Below the pieces are notes generated by a model. That model did no database searches. It was not told the origin of the DNA and was given only the letters and a program-made list of their open reading frames with translations. Made by a program: the position numbers and the translations under genes. Shown here piece after piece: positions 16,191 to 24,113 of a stretch of 64,000 nucleotides of DNA; the first letter of the stretch is position 1; every line of letters begins with the position of its first letter. The stretch covers positions 124,001 through 188,000 of the forward strand of contig JBDRKQ010000101.1 in NCBI GenBank assembly GCA_043813895.1, given 5' to 3'. The DNA comes from CAZTAR01 sp043813895. Its GTDB lineage: Bacteria; Planctomycetota; Phycisphaerae; UBA1845; UTPLA1.

Positions 16191-17693
16191 ATGAAGCCAT
16201 TGCTTGGTCCGGGAGAACTCGCGAAAGCACTGGAACATTCACGGCCGAAGGAAGTCCGTAAAGAACAGCGGCTGAATGTGCGGTATCACATCGAACATCC
16301 GGTGACCGGCGATCGGCCCCGGAAGTTCCTTAAGACCTTTGCGACCATCCTGCGACACGTGCCGTCGTACGGTTTGGCGATCGAGCATTACGTTCACTGC
16401 CAGGCCAAGTGCGGGCGGTGCTCGGTCGAGTGCATGCTCTTCCAGGCTACCAACGATCCGAGAGACGTGCCGTGCTACCGGTCCTCGATGCTGTTGGACA
16501 TCTACAAGCGGTATTTCACGTTGGGCGGGCGGTTCTGGGGTTCGGTGACGGGCCGAGGCGAGCTGACCGACGAGAAACTCCAGGAGATGGCCCAATCGGT
16601 CTGGAACTGCACGGCGTGCCGAAAGTGTCTGCTCGAATGTCCGTCGGGCATTGACCACGGTTTGCTGACGCACCTGGCTCGGTACATCCTCAGCGAGATG
16701 GATGTGGTGCCTCGCGCCCTGGTTGTCAGTACGCGCGAGCAACTCGAAGGGAAGACGGGCAATACGTCGGCGTTTCCTTGGCCGGCCATCCAGGATGGGT
16801 TGGAGTTTCTGGAGGAGGAGATGGAAGAGGAGAAGGGCGTCAAGATTCGCTTCCCTCTCGATGTCGAGGAAGCGGATTATGTCTTCTTCCCGGCCGTCAG
16901 CGATTTCATGATGGAGGCCGAGACGCTGATGGGCAACGCGGCGGTCTTCGCCGCAACTGGAGACTCTTGGACCATCGGCACGAAGTGCCACGACGGGATC
17001 AACTACGGCCTGTTCTACAGTGACCGGGTCTGGGATCGCGTAGTCAGCAAGGTCGATGCTGAGACCCGTCGGCTGAAGGGTAAGGCGATCATGATCGGCG
17101 AATGTGGCCACGCGAGCCGATCCGCCAAGGTCGGCATTCCGATGTTCTGCGGCGGCAAGGAGTCCTTGCCCGTGCTCAACTGCATGGAATACGCCTACGA
17201 CGCCTGGAAAGCGGGCAAGCTCAAGCTCATCCGCGGCGCGATCAAGGAACGCGTGACATACCACGATCCGTGCAACATTGCCCGGACGAAGTGGATCACC
17301 GAGCAGCCGCGCGAGCTTCTCAAGTACATCTGTGAAGACTACGTCGAGATGACGCCCAATCGGGAGGACAACATCTGCTGCGGCGGGGGCGGGGGGACCG
17401 TCTCGATCGACGAGATTCGACCGTATCGCACGGGGGTTTCGGGCAAGGCCAAGGCGGAGCAGATCCGCGCCACTGGGGCCAAGTACTGCGTCGGCCCATG
17501 CGCGAACTGCAAGAAGCAACTGAAGGAGTTGATGGAAGATCAGGCGGTCGATTGCGAGATCGTCGGACTGCACGACCTGCTCTACAATGCGATCGACTAC
17601 TCGGAACTCAAACGGGAGCAAGGCATCGAGCCGGACGAGACCGGGAACGACACCGATCGTGAAACGACCACATCGGAGGCCGCATCATCGTGA
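16191..17693 (+). CDS. HdrD/HmcF/DsrK-like Fe-S protein
   Basis: A 500-residue cytoplasmic catalytic-type subunit of a membrane redox complex. Two [4Fe-4S] sites of ferredoxin type are visible: CGRCSVEC at about 73-80, and CTACRKCLLECPSG at about 140-153. The C-terminal half holds a degenerate first CCG region (IGECGHA...MFCGG) and a good second one (YHDPCN, DNICCGGGGG, then PCANCKK), as in HdrD, DsrK and HmcF. These bind a special [4Fe-4S] cluster that handles thiol/disulfide chemistry. I chose the ATG at 16191 because GGTGGA precedes it. It overlaps the next gene by four bases (GTGA), typical of a translationally coupled complex. Confidence 0.8.
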   Translation: MKPLLGPGELAKALEHSRPKEVRKEQRLNVRYHIEHPVTGDRPRKFLKTFATILRHVPSYGLAIEHYVHCQAKCGRCSVECMLFQATNDPRDVPCYRSSMLLDIYKRYFTLGGRFWGSVTGRGELTDEKLQEMAQSVWNCTACRKCLLECPSGIDHGLLTHLARYILSEMDVVPRALVVSTREQLEGKTGNTSAFPWPAIQDGLEFLEEEMEEEKGVKIRFPLDVEEADYVFFPAVSDFMMEAETLMGNAAVFAATGDSWTIGTKCHDGINYGLFYSDRVWDRVVSKVDAETRRLKGKAIMIGECGHASRSAKVGIPMFCGGKESLPVLNCMEYAYDAWKAGKLKLIRGAIKERVTYHDPCNIARTKWITEQPRELLKYICEDYVEMTPNREDNICCGGGGGTVSIDEIRPYRTGVSGKAKAEQIRATGAKYCVGPCANCKKQLKELMEDQAVDCEIVGLHDLLYNAIDYSELKREQGIEPDETGNDTDRETTTSEAASS

Positions 17694-18406
17694 ATGTGAC
17701 TGTGGAATCAATGCTCGAGTTCGCACGGGGGCCTTTGTTCCGGTTCGCGTTTGCCCTCATGGTCCTCGGCTTGGCGCGGCTGGTCCTGCTGACCCTCTAC
17801 GGAATCGTCCGGACCTATATCCTGGCAGGCGACAAGCGCCTGCTCTGGCCGGTCATCCGGCAGCGCACACTGTGGACCTTGTTTCCGTTTTCCCGACTGC
17901 ACCGCACGCGCTCGGCCTACAGCATTCTCAGCTTCGTCTTTCACGTGGGCCTGATCGTCGTGCCGATCTTCCTCTTCGCCCATGTTCATCTCTGGCAGCG
18001 TGGCGTCGGGATATCTTGGCCGGTGCTGCCCGCGCTTGCGGCCGATGTGCTTACGATCCTCACGGTCGTCGCCGCCCTTGCGTTGCTCGCGGCGCGGGCC
18101 GGCTCGTCGTTGTCGCGCACGCTGAGCCGGGCGCAGGACTACCTCTGGCCGGTGCTACTGTCCCTGGCGTTCTTAAGCGGCTTCCTTGCGTCTCATCCCG
18201 CTTTGTGTCCCGTGGACTACCAGGTAATGTTGTTGATTCACGTACTTGCCGCGGAGTTGATCCTCGTATTGATTCCATTTTCGAAGATCGCGCACTGCGT
18301 GCTGCTCCCGTTTTCTCAAGTTGTGTCCGACCTGGGCTGGCATTTCCCGGCCACGGCGGGGAAGGATGTTTGTAGAGCCCTCGGCAAGGAGTCCACACCG
18401 ATATGA
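17690..18406 (+). CDS. NarI/DsrM/HmcE-like membrane cytochrome b subunit
   Basis: A 238-residue membrane protein with five predicted helices (about 12-35, 82-108, 110-140, 146-166, 180-215). His residues lie in helices 2 (FVFHVG) and 5 (LLIHVLAAE, KIAHCVL) as expected for haem b ligands of NarI-like subunits. It would link the quinone pool to the HdrD-like subunit encoded immediately upstream, as DsrM does for DsrK and HmcE for HmcF. The start is GTG, overlapping the previous stop. The end overlaps the next start by four bases (ATGA). Confidence 0.75.
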   Translation: MNVTVESMLEFARGPLFRFAFALMVLGLARLVLLTLYGIVRTYILAGDKRLLWPVIRQRTLWTLFPFSRLHRTRSAYSILSFVFHVGLIVVPIFLFAHVHLWQRGVGISWPVLPALAADVLTILTVVAALALLAARAGSSLSRTLSRAQDYLWPVLLSLAFLSGFLASHPALCPVDYQVMLLIHVLAAELILVLIPFSKIAHCVLLPFSQVVSDLGWHFPATAGKDVCRALGKESTPI

Positions 18407-19338
18407 TCGACGACAACAGCACGGCTGCAATCCTGACTGATACGACGCTGTGCACGGGATGTGAGGCGTGCGTCGCCGCGTGCAAGAAGGAGAACGACCT
18501 GGGCAAGGACCGGATGCGACGATGGAAGCGCAAGATCGACGACCTGTCGAGTACGCGCTTTACCACGATCATCCGACGTCCCGGGGGTCATTCCGTCCGC
18601 CAGCAATGTCGACACTGCAAGGACCCGGCTTGCGTCTCGGCCTGCCTGGTCGGAGCGTTGCAGAAGACTGACGAAGGCCCGGTGATCTACGATGCCGACA
18701 AGTGCATGGGCTGTCGCTACTGCATGATGGCATGTCCGTACGGGATTCCCCGCTACGACTGGGACAAGCCGGTCCCCTACGTCCGCAAGTGTACGATGTG
18801 CTACTCGCGCATCCAGGAGGGCCGGCAGCCTGCCTGCACGGAGGCCTGCCCGGAGGGAGCGACGATCTTCGGCACCCGGGCCGAGATGTTGGCCGTGGCG
18901 CACCGCCGCATCAAAGACAACCCCGGCAAGTATCTGAATCGTGTGTTCGGCGAGCACGAGGTGGGCGGAACCTCCGTCTTCTATATCTCCGACATCCCAC
19001 TGGGGTTCCTCGGTTGGAAGCCTGACATGGGGAACGAGCCACTGCCGACGCTGACCTGGGCATCCCTCACGAAGGTCCCACCGGTCATCGCGGGCATGGC
19101 CGTGGCGATGTCTGGGATCTACTTCATCATCGGCCGCCGGATGAAGTTCCAGGCCCAAGCCGCGTTCGAACAGGAGATGGCCGCGGCTGCTGCGGCGGCC
19201 TCGTCAACAACGCAGGCGCCGCAGGAAGGCGAGGCGTCAGGGAAAGCCGAACCATCGGCGGATGTGCCGACATCAGACGACGACAAAGCATCGGGAAACG
19301 CGGCACCCTCCGCAAGAACAGAGAACAAGAATGAGTAA
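18403..19338 (+). CDS. HmcB/HybA-like four-cluster ferredoxin subunit
   Basis: A 311-residue Fe-S protein with four Cys motifs for [4Fe-4S] clusters within residues 17-155: CTGCEACVAAC, CRHCKDPACVSAC, CMGCRYCMMACP and CTMC with CTEACPEG. One membrane helix is at about 228-245 (AGMAVAMSGIYFIIGRR). The tail is Ala/Ser/Glu-rich and looks disordered. HmcB and HybA have the same core plus C-terminal anchor. No Tat signal is visible at the N-terminus, unlike DsrO, so the side of the membrane is uncertain. It is expected to carry electrons between the NrfD-type subunit and partners. The end overlaps the next gene by eight bases. Confidence 0.78.
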   Translation: MIDDNSTAAILTDTTLCTGCEACVAACKKENDLGKDRMRRWKRKIDDLSSTRFTTIIRRPGGHSVRQQCRHCKDPACVSACLVGALQKTDEGPVIYDADKCMGCRYCMMACPYGIPRYDWDKPVPYVRKCTMCYSRIQEGRQPACTEACPEGATIFGTRAEMLAVAHRRIKDNPGKYLNRVFGEHEVGGTSVFYISDIPLGFLGWKPDMGNEPLPTLTWASLTKVPPVIAGMAVAMSGIYFIIGRRMKFQAQAAFEQEMAAAAAAASSTTQAPQEGEASGKAEPSADVPTSDDDKASGNAAPSARTENKNE

Positions 19339-21289
19339 GTCCCTTAAGTCCTTCAGCCTTCTCAAGTCGATCCTGTGGGCCATCATGGGGGTCTGGGCCG
19401 TGGTGACGGTGGCTCGATTCCTCAACGGACTCGGCGCGACGACGGGTCTGAATGATTCCACACCGTGGGGACTGTGGATCGCCTTCGACGTCATGGCGGG
19501 CGTCGCACTGGCGGCCGGCGGATTCGTCCTGGCCGCCACGGTTTACATCTTCGGTCTGGAGAAGTATCGGCCATTCGTGCGGTCCGCGATCCTGACGGCG
19601 TTTCTGGGTTACATCGCCGTGGCGATCGGCCTGCTCTACGACCTGGGGCTGCCCTGGCACATCTGGCACCCCATCGTACACCCGCAGCATCACTCCGTGC
19701 TGTTCGAAGTCGCGATGTGCGTGATGTTCTACCTCGCGGTGCTTGGACTGGAGTTCAGCCCCGTGGTGTTGGAGCATCCCTGGTTCGACAGACCGCTCTT
19801 GCGGAAGATTCACGCGGTCGTCAAGCGCCTGGTCATTCCGCTGGTCATTGCGGGAATCGTCTTGTCGACGCTTCACCAGTCGTCACTCGGATCACTATTC
19901 CTGATCCAGCCGTTCCGCGTGCATCCCCTGTGGTACAGTCCAATCGTCTATGTTCTGTTCTTCATCTCGGCGATCGCTCTCGGGTTGATGATGGTCACGC
20001 TCGAATCGCTCGTGTCGGGGTGGTTCTTCGGGCACAAGATCCGGACGGAACGCCTCGGCGGACTGGGCAGGGCGGCCTCGGTTGTCTTGTTCCTGTATGC
20101 CGCGATTCGTCTGGGCGACTTACTCATACAGGGAAAGCTGGGCCTCGCCTTCGACGGATCCTGGCAGGGTTCCTTGTTCATCTTCGAGATGATGGTGAGC
20201 GCAATCGTGCCGGCTGCACTTCTGGCGGTCCGACGCGTGCGGACCAGCGTCGCGGGGTTGGGCGCCTGCTCCATCCTGACGGTGCTGGGATTGATCGGAT
20301 ACCGCTTCAATATCTGTGTCGTGACCTTCACACGGCCGGACGAAATGCCCTATCTGCCCACATGGATGGAACTGGCGGTGACTGCGGGCGTCGTTGCGGG
20401 AGGAGTCCTGACGTTCATCTTTTTCGTCGAGCATCTCAAGGTCTACCAAGATGAGCCGGACGACCATGCGGAGCCGTTCATCACGCCGAGCAATGACTTC
20501 GTCGGCATCCCCGAGCCCTATCCCGCCATGGTCGCCTCCCCGCGGCGCTATTCCCTGATCGCCGTCGTCACTGCGGCATTGGCCGTTGGCTTCCTGCCGG
20601 CCGATGCGGTGTTCGGCCCCCAGCCGGAGCGACAACCCGTTTCGTCGGCCCGGATGGTCGATGCAGTCAAGGTCCAACTTGGAGGCAACCCGGGACGGTT
20701 GTATTTGTTGCCCGGCTTCGACGTTCCCGACACCGTGCCGGCCGGCGCGCCGCGCACCAATGTGAGCCTGATGCTGATTAACGGCAATCGCGACGCGCGG
20801 CTGGTTCCTTTCAACCACAAGGGCCACGCCGCTGAACTTGGCGGCGACACAGCGTGTGTTCAGTGTCATCATCAGAATCTGCCGTTCGATCAGAATACAT
20901 CATGCAGCGAGTGTCATCGCGACATGTACGAAACGACGGACACGTTCGATCATGCGTTGCACATCGGTAGCCTGGGGAACAATGATGCATGTGTGAAGTG
21001 CCACGAAGAAGAACCGGCAAGGAAGACCCGGGAAACCGCCAAGGCCTGCCAAGCGTGTCACAAGGAGATGGTCGTGCCGGGGTCGCGAATCTCGCCGCCC
21101 GCACGAGGGTCGACCGGGTTCGCCCCGGGATACATGGACGCGATGCACGGCCTGTGCATCGGCTGCCACACAGAGGTCGCGAAGGCGCGGGACATGCCGC
21201 ACCATGCCCGATGCGACACCTGCCACAGGCCCGAAACCGAACGTGCTGAAGCACATCAGCTTCATCACAACTTGGAGGAGAACAAGTGA
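19331..21289 (+). CDS. NrfD-type quinone subunit fused to a six-haem cytochrome c
   Basis: A 652-residue fusion. Residues 1-400 form an NrfD/PsrC/HmcC-like membrane domain with about ten helices (for example LKSILWAIMGVWAVVTVARF and WGLWIAFDVMAGVALAAGGF). A further helix at about 420-440 leads into a hydrophilic domain. That domain (about 500-652) carries six CxxCH haem sites: CVQCH, CSECH, CVKCH, CQACH, CIGCH and CDTCH. FNHKGHAA and FDHALHIG supply distal His ligands of class III (c3/c7) type. In Dsr and Hmc complexes these functions are separate proteins. The haem domain must face the cell exterior. It probably exchanges electrons between a periplasmic partner and menaquinol. Confidence 0.82.
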   Translation: MSKSLKSFSLLKSILWAIMGVWAVVTVARFLNGLGATTGLNDSTPWGLWIAFDVMAGVALAAGGFVLAATVYIFGLEKYRPFVRSAILTAFLGYIAVAIGLLYDLGLPWHIWHPIVHPQHHSVLFEVAMCVMFYLAVLGLEFSPVVLEHPWFDRPLLRKIHAVVKRLVIPLVIAGIVLSTLHQSSLGSLFLIQPFRVHPLWYSPIVYVLFFISAIALGLMMVTLESLVSGWFFGHKIRTERLGGLGRAASVVLFLYAAIRLGDLLIQGKLGLAFDGSWQGSLFIFEMMVSAIVPAALLAVRRVRTSVAGLGACSILTVLGLIGYRFNICVVTFTRPDEMPYLPTWMELAVTAGVVAGGVLTFIFFVEHLKVYQDEPDDHAEPFITPSNDFVGIPEPYPAMVASPRRYSLIAVVTAALAVGFLPADAVFGPQPERQPVSSARMVDAVKVQLGGNPGRLYLLPGFDVPDTVPAGAPRTNVSLMLINGNRDARLVPFNHKGHAAELGGDTACVQCHHQNLPFDQNTSCSECHRDMYETTDTFDHALHIGSLGNNDACVKCHEEEPARKTRETAKACQACHKEMVVPGSRISPPARGSTGFAPGYMDAMHGLCIGCHTEVAKARDMPHHARCDTCHRPETERAEAHQLHHNLEENK

Positions 21290-21741
21290 GCGGGACCTCC
21301 TCCTCGAATCGGAAGAAGGTGCTGGTGATCGACGACGAGTCGTCCATCATCGCGTACCTGACGACCGTGCTCGAGGATGAGGGATACGAAACCTGTTCCG
21401 CCACGGATGTCGAGGAGGGCTTATCCGTTGTCCGTGAGCAACTGCCCGATCTCATCACGCTGGATATCATGATGCCGAAGCGATCGGGCCTCGCGCTGTA
21501 TCGGGACATCAAGCTCGATCCGCAACTCCGCAGCATCCCAGTGATCTTTGTCACAGCGTTTAATCGGGCCAACGATCTCTGGCCGGCTGCGTTCCGTAGG
21601 ATGGTCCCGGACGGGAATGTCCCTCTCCCTGAAGGCTACGTGGAGAAACCCATCGACGTGCCGGCCTTTCTGGAGACGGTGACATTCCTGATCAGGTGTG
21701 CCGCTCCCAGGGCCTCTGCAGAGGAAGGGGCAGCGTCATGA
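21286..21741 (+). CDS. Single-domain response regulator
   Basis: A 151-residue CheY-like receiver. The acidic pocket is IDDES (about 15-19), the phospho-acceptor Asp is in LITLDIMMPK (about 54-63) and the conserved Lys is in YVEKPID. It has no output domain. A loop insertion (NRANDLWPAAFRRMVPDG) sits before the Lys. It begins with a GTG overlapping the stop of the cytochrome fusion gene, and ends overlapping the kinase gene by four bases. It is therefore tied to the redox complex and probably relays or buffers phosphate from the adjacent kinase. Confidence 0.85.
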   Translation: MSGTSSSNRKKVLVIDDESSIIAYLTTVLEDEGYETCSATDVEEGLSVVREQLPDLITLDIMMPKRSGLALYRDIKLDPQLRSIPVIFVTAFNRANDLWPAAFRRMVPDGNVPLPEGYVEKPIDVPAFLETVTFLIRCAAPRASAEEGAAS

Positions 21742-22835
21742 TCCCAGCACGGATCAGGAGCTGGATTCGGACGGAGTTGTTTGACCAGGTGCCGATCAGC
21801 ATTTGCGTCATCGACCGAGACTACAAGATCGTCGAGGCCAACTCGACCTTTTCCGAGACCTTCGGGGCGTGGCAGGAGCGAAGGTGCTTCTCGGTGTACA
21901 AGAACCGAACCGAGCGATGTGAGGACTGTGCGGCCGGCAAGACTTTCCGCGACGGCCAGACGCGGAGCCACGAGGAAGTGGGCGTTGCCGCATCCGAGGG
22001 TAAGCCTACGCATTACCTGGTGCAGATGGTGCCCCTGATCGGCGGGGATGGCGAGATCCCGTATATTGTCGAGATGTCGACCGACATCAGCGAGATGAAG
22101 CGATTGCAGCAGGAGAAACTGACCGCCGAGCGTCTTGCCGCCGTGGGCCAAACGGTGGCCGGCCTCGCACATGGCATTAAGAACGTTATAATGGGCTTGG
22201 AAGGCGGCATGTACGTCGTCAGCTCCGGAATCCGGCGGAACGACAACGATAAGATCCGCCAGGGCTGGGAGATACTGGAGGAACACACCGCCCGCATCGC
22301 ATCGTTCGCGAAGGAGTTCCTGGAGTTTGCCAAGGGGCGGGTGCCCAGGGTCGCCGTTGTCGACCCCAACCGCGTTGCACGACAGGTCATCGCGTTGTTC
22401 CGTGAGACGGCCCGGCGATCCGGTATCGAACTCCTGAGCAACCTGGGCGACGAGATTGGCGAAAGGCCCCTGGATGAGGAAGAGATTCACACAGCCCTGA
22501 CAAACCTCGTATCCAACGCGTTGGACGCGTGCGAGATGAGTGACAAGGACGAGCGGCGCATCACGCTCTCCACGCGCGAGGAGAACGGCACGCTCACCTA
22601 TGAGGTGGTCGACAACGGTTGCGGCATGGAGTACGACGTCAAGCAGAAGGTCTTCACCAACTTCTTCTCGACCAAGGGATCGGGCAAGGGCACCGGGCTC
22701 GGCCTGCTGACGACGCGAAAGATCGTTCAGGAACATGGTGGCAGGGTTTCGTTCGAGTCCACGGAGGGTGTGGGCTCTGTCTTCCGACTGGAGTTCCCTA
22801 TCGACCGTCTTCCCGAACCGACGGCCGACGTTTGA
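21738..22835 (+). CDS. PAS-domain sensor histidine kinase
   Basis: A 365-residue soluble kinase. The N-terminal PAS domain (about 10-120) contains Cys50, Cys61 and Cys64 (CFSVYKNRTERCEDC), a pattern partly shared with the sigma-54 activator further down. The HisKA-like region has GLAHGIKNVIMGLEGG (about 142-157). The ATPase domain has N (LTNLVSNALDA), G1 (DNGCGM) and G2 (GSGKGTGLGL) boxes. It has no membrane segment, so it senses a cytoplasmic signal, possibly redox state or a metal/Fe-S cluster at the PAS cysteines. I chose the ATG at 21738 because it overlaps the upstream stop (ATGA). Confidence 0.85.
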   Translation: MIPARIRSWIRTELFDQVPISICVIDRDYKIVEANSTFSETFGAWQERRCFSVYKNRTERCEDCAAGKTFRDGQTRSHEEVGVAASEGKPTHYLVQMVPLIGGDGEIPYIVEMSTDISEMKRLQQEKLTAERLAAVGQTVAGLAHGIKNVIMGLEGGMYVVSSGIRRNDNDKIRQGWEILEEHTARIASFAKEFLEFAKGRVPRVAVVDPNRVARQVIALFRETARRSGIELLSNLGDEIGERPLDEEEIHTALTNLVSNALDACEMSDKDERRITLSTREENGTLTYEVVDNGCGMEYDVKQKVFTNFFSTKGSGKGTGLGLLTTRKIVQEHGGRVSFESTEGVGSVFRLEFPIDRLPEPTADV

Positions 22836-22890
22836 GCGGGAGCCGCCCGGAGTCCCATCGGACGTGTGGGTGTGCTGAGGAGGTCAGTGA

Positions 22891-23409
22891 ATGGTTCTAC
22901 CACAGGACAAGACGATTCTCGTCGTTGATGACGAGCCAAACGTCCGCGTGTTCTTGCAGACGGTCCTGGAGGACGCCGGTTTTAAGGTCGTGACCGCCGC
23001 CGACGGTGATGAAGCCCTGGAGATCATCCGGTCGAGCAAGCCCGATTTCATCTCCACGGACCTGGTCATGCCCAAGCGGTCGGGCCCGCGGCTCCTGTAC
23101 GAATTGAGGAAAGACAAGGAGTTGTCGCGAATCCCGGTGTTGATCGTCACGGCCCACGCCGAGACAGACATGGGAAAGAGCGATCTCGAAGATATCATGG
23201 CTGAGAGTGTCATGTCGGGCCCGGGTGTTTATCTGGAGAAGCCCGTCAGACCTGCCGCCTACGTGCGACACGTCAAGGAGGCTCTTGGCATTGCCGTAAC
23301 CGAAGAAGACGCCGACAAGATGAGCCTCAAGGAGCAGTTGCAGGAGCGCATGAGAAACGCCGATCCCGAGGCAATCCGAAAGGCGCTCGAAGCATTGGGA
23401 AACGACTGA
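22891..23409 (+). CDS. Single-domain response regulator
   Basis: A 172-residue receiver (VDDEPNVR; Asp in FISTDLVMPKRSG; Lys in YLEKPVR). A C-terminal helical extension of about 45 residues ends in LKEQLQERMRNADPEAIRKAL. There is no DNA-binding domain. A strong ribosome site (GAGGAGG) precedes the ATG. It lies 55 bases after the kinase gene in the same operon. The usual DxxMPK is present. The extension may mediate dimerisation or partner binding. Confidence 0.83.
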   Translation: MVLPQDKTILVVDDEPNVRVFLQTVLEDAGFKVVTAADGDEALEIIRSSKPDFISTDLVMPKRSGPRLLYELRKDKELSRIPVLIVTAHAETDMGKSDLEDIMAESVMSGPGVYLEKPVRPAAYVRHVKEALGIAVTEEDADKMSLKEQLQERMRNADPEAIRKALEALGND

Positions 23410-23485
23410 GAGACCTGACAGAACCTCGCCAAGGGCTGTTGTACAAGACGGCGCGGCCCCTTGGTTTTCGACGGAGATTGCGTCC

Positions 23486-23896
23486 ATGCCTGCAAACGAA
23501 CAAGCCAAGAAGAAGATCCTGATCGTGGACGACGAGCCCGGCATCGTAGCCTACCTGGAGACTCTCCTTCAGGACAACGGATACGACACGGTGTCGGCCA
23601 CCGACGGCCGGGTCGGATTCGAGAAACTGAAGAGCGAACGGCCCGACCTCGTGACGCTCGACATCACGATGCCCGTGGAATCCGGTATTCGCTTCTATCG
23701 CGATATGAAGGACGATCCCGAGTTCGCCGCGGTCCCCGTCGTCATCGTGACGGCCGTCACGGGCAAGGGCGGCAACCCGGAAGAGTTCAAGAAGTTTATC
23801 AGCACGCGAAAGCAAGTCCCTCCGCCGGATGGATTCGTCGCCAAACCCGTCGACCAGGGGGAACTGCTGGCCCTGGTCAAGAAGCTCCTGCCCTGA
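23486..23896 (+). CDS. Single-domain response regulator
   Basis: A 136-residue receiver, the third in this operon. The acidic pocket is VDDEPG. The phospho-acceptor Asp is in LVTLDITMPVESG, and the Lys is in FVAKPVD. It lacks an output domain. It is most similar to the first receiver (both read LITLD or LVTLD and have an insertion before the Lys), suggesting duplication. The gap after it (217 bases) contains a palindromic element. Confidence 0.83.
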   Translation: MPANEQAKKKILIVDDEPGIVAYLETLLQDNGYDTVSATDGRVGFEKLKSERPDLVTLDITMPVESGIRFYRDMKDDPEFAAVPVVIVTAVTGKGGNPEEFKKFISTRKQVPPPDGFVAKPVDQGELLALVKKLLP

Positions 23897-24023
23897 GGGC
23901 CCAGTCGAGCCCGAACCACGGATGGTGCTCGACCGTCGAACACAGCCCGAGGCCGCACCGAAAGTGACCGAGGGATAAAGGGGTCGAGGGATCGGCGGAA
24001 ACCGCCTCGGCGGTAACCGGATT

Positions 24024-24071
24024 GTGGCACAGGCGCCCCGCCTGTGTTCTCGCCGGCGAGATGCCCGCCAC
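24024..24071. repeat. Compound palindrome between regulator genes
   Basis: Two adjacent hairpins, CACAGGCG-CCC-CGCCTGTG (24028-24046) and CTCGCCGGCGAG (24049-24060), are enclosed by GTGGC at 24024 and GCCAC ending at 24071. It is REP-like. It contains TGGCAC but no -12 element, so it is not a sigma-54 promoter. Confidence 0.6.
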
Positions 24072-24113
24072 AAGTGAACGTCAAGCGCCATAACAGGACG
24101 GCTAGTCGTTGTC

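Noticed and set aside
16239..17621. A 460-codon antisense frame opposite the HdrD-like gene, and similar long antisense frames at 4374-5006, 58051-59307 and 62261-63076
   Set aside because: They mirror strongly coding genes in GC-rich DNA and show Arg/Pro-rich, family-less translations.
24024..24046. TGGCAC at 24026-24031 looked like a -24 box upstream of the sigma-54 activator gene
   Set aside because: There is no TTGC-like -12 element at the right distance, and the bases belong to a CACAGGCG/CGCCTGTG hairpin.
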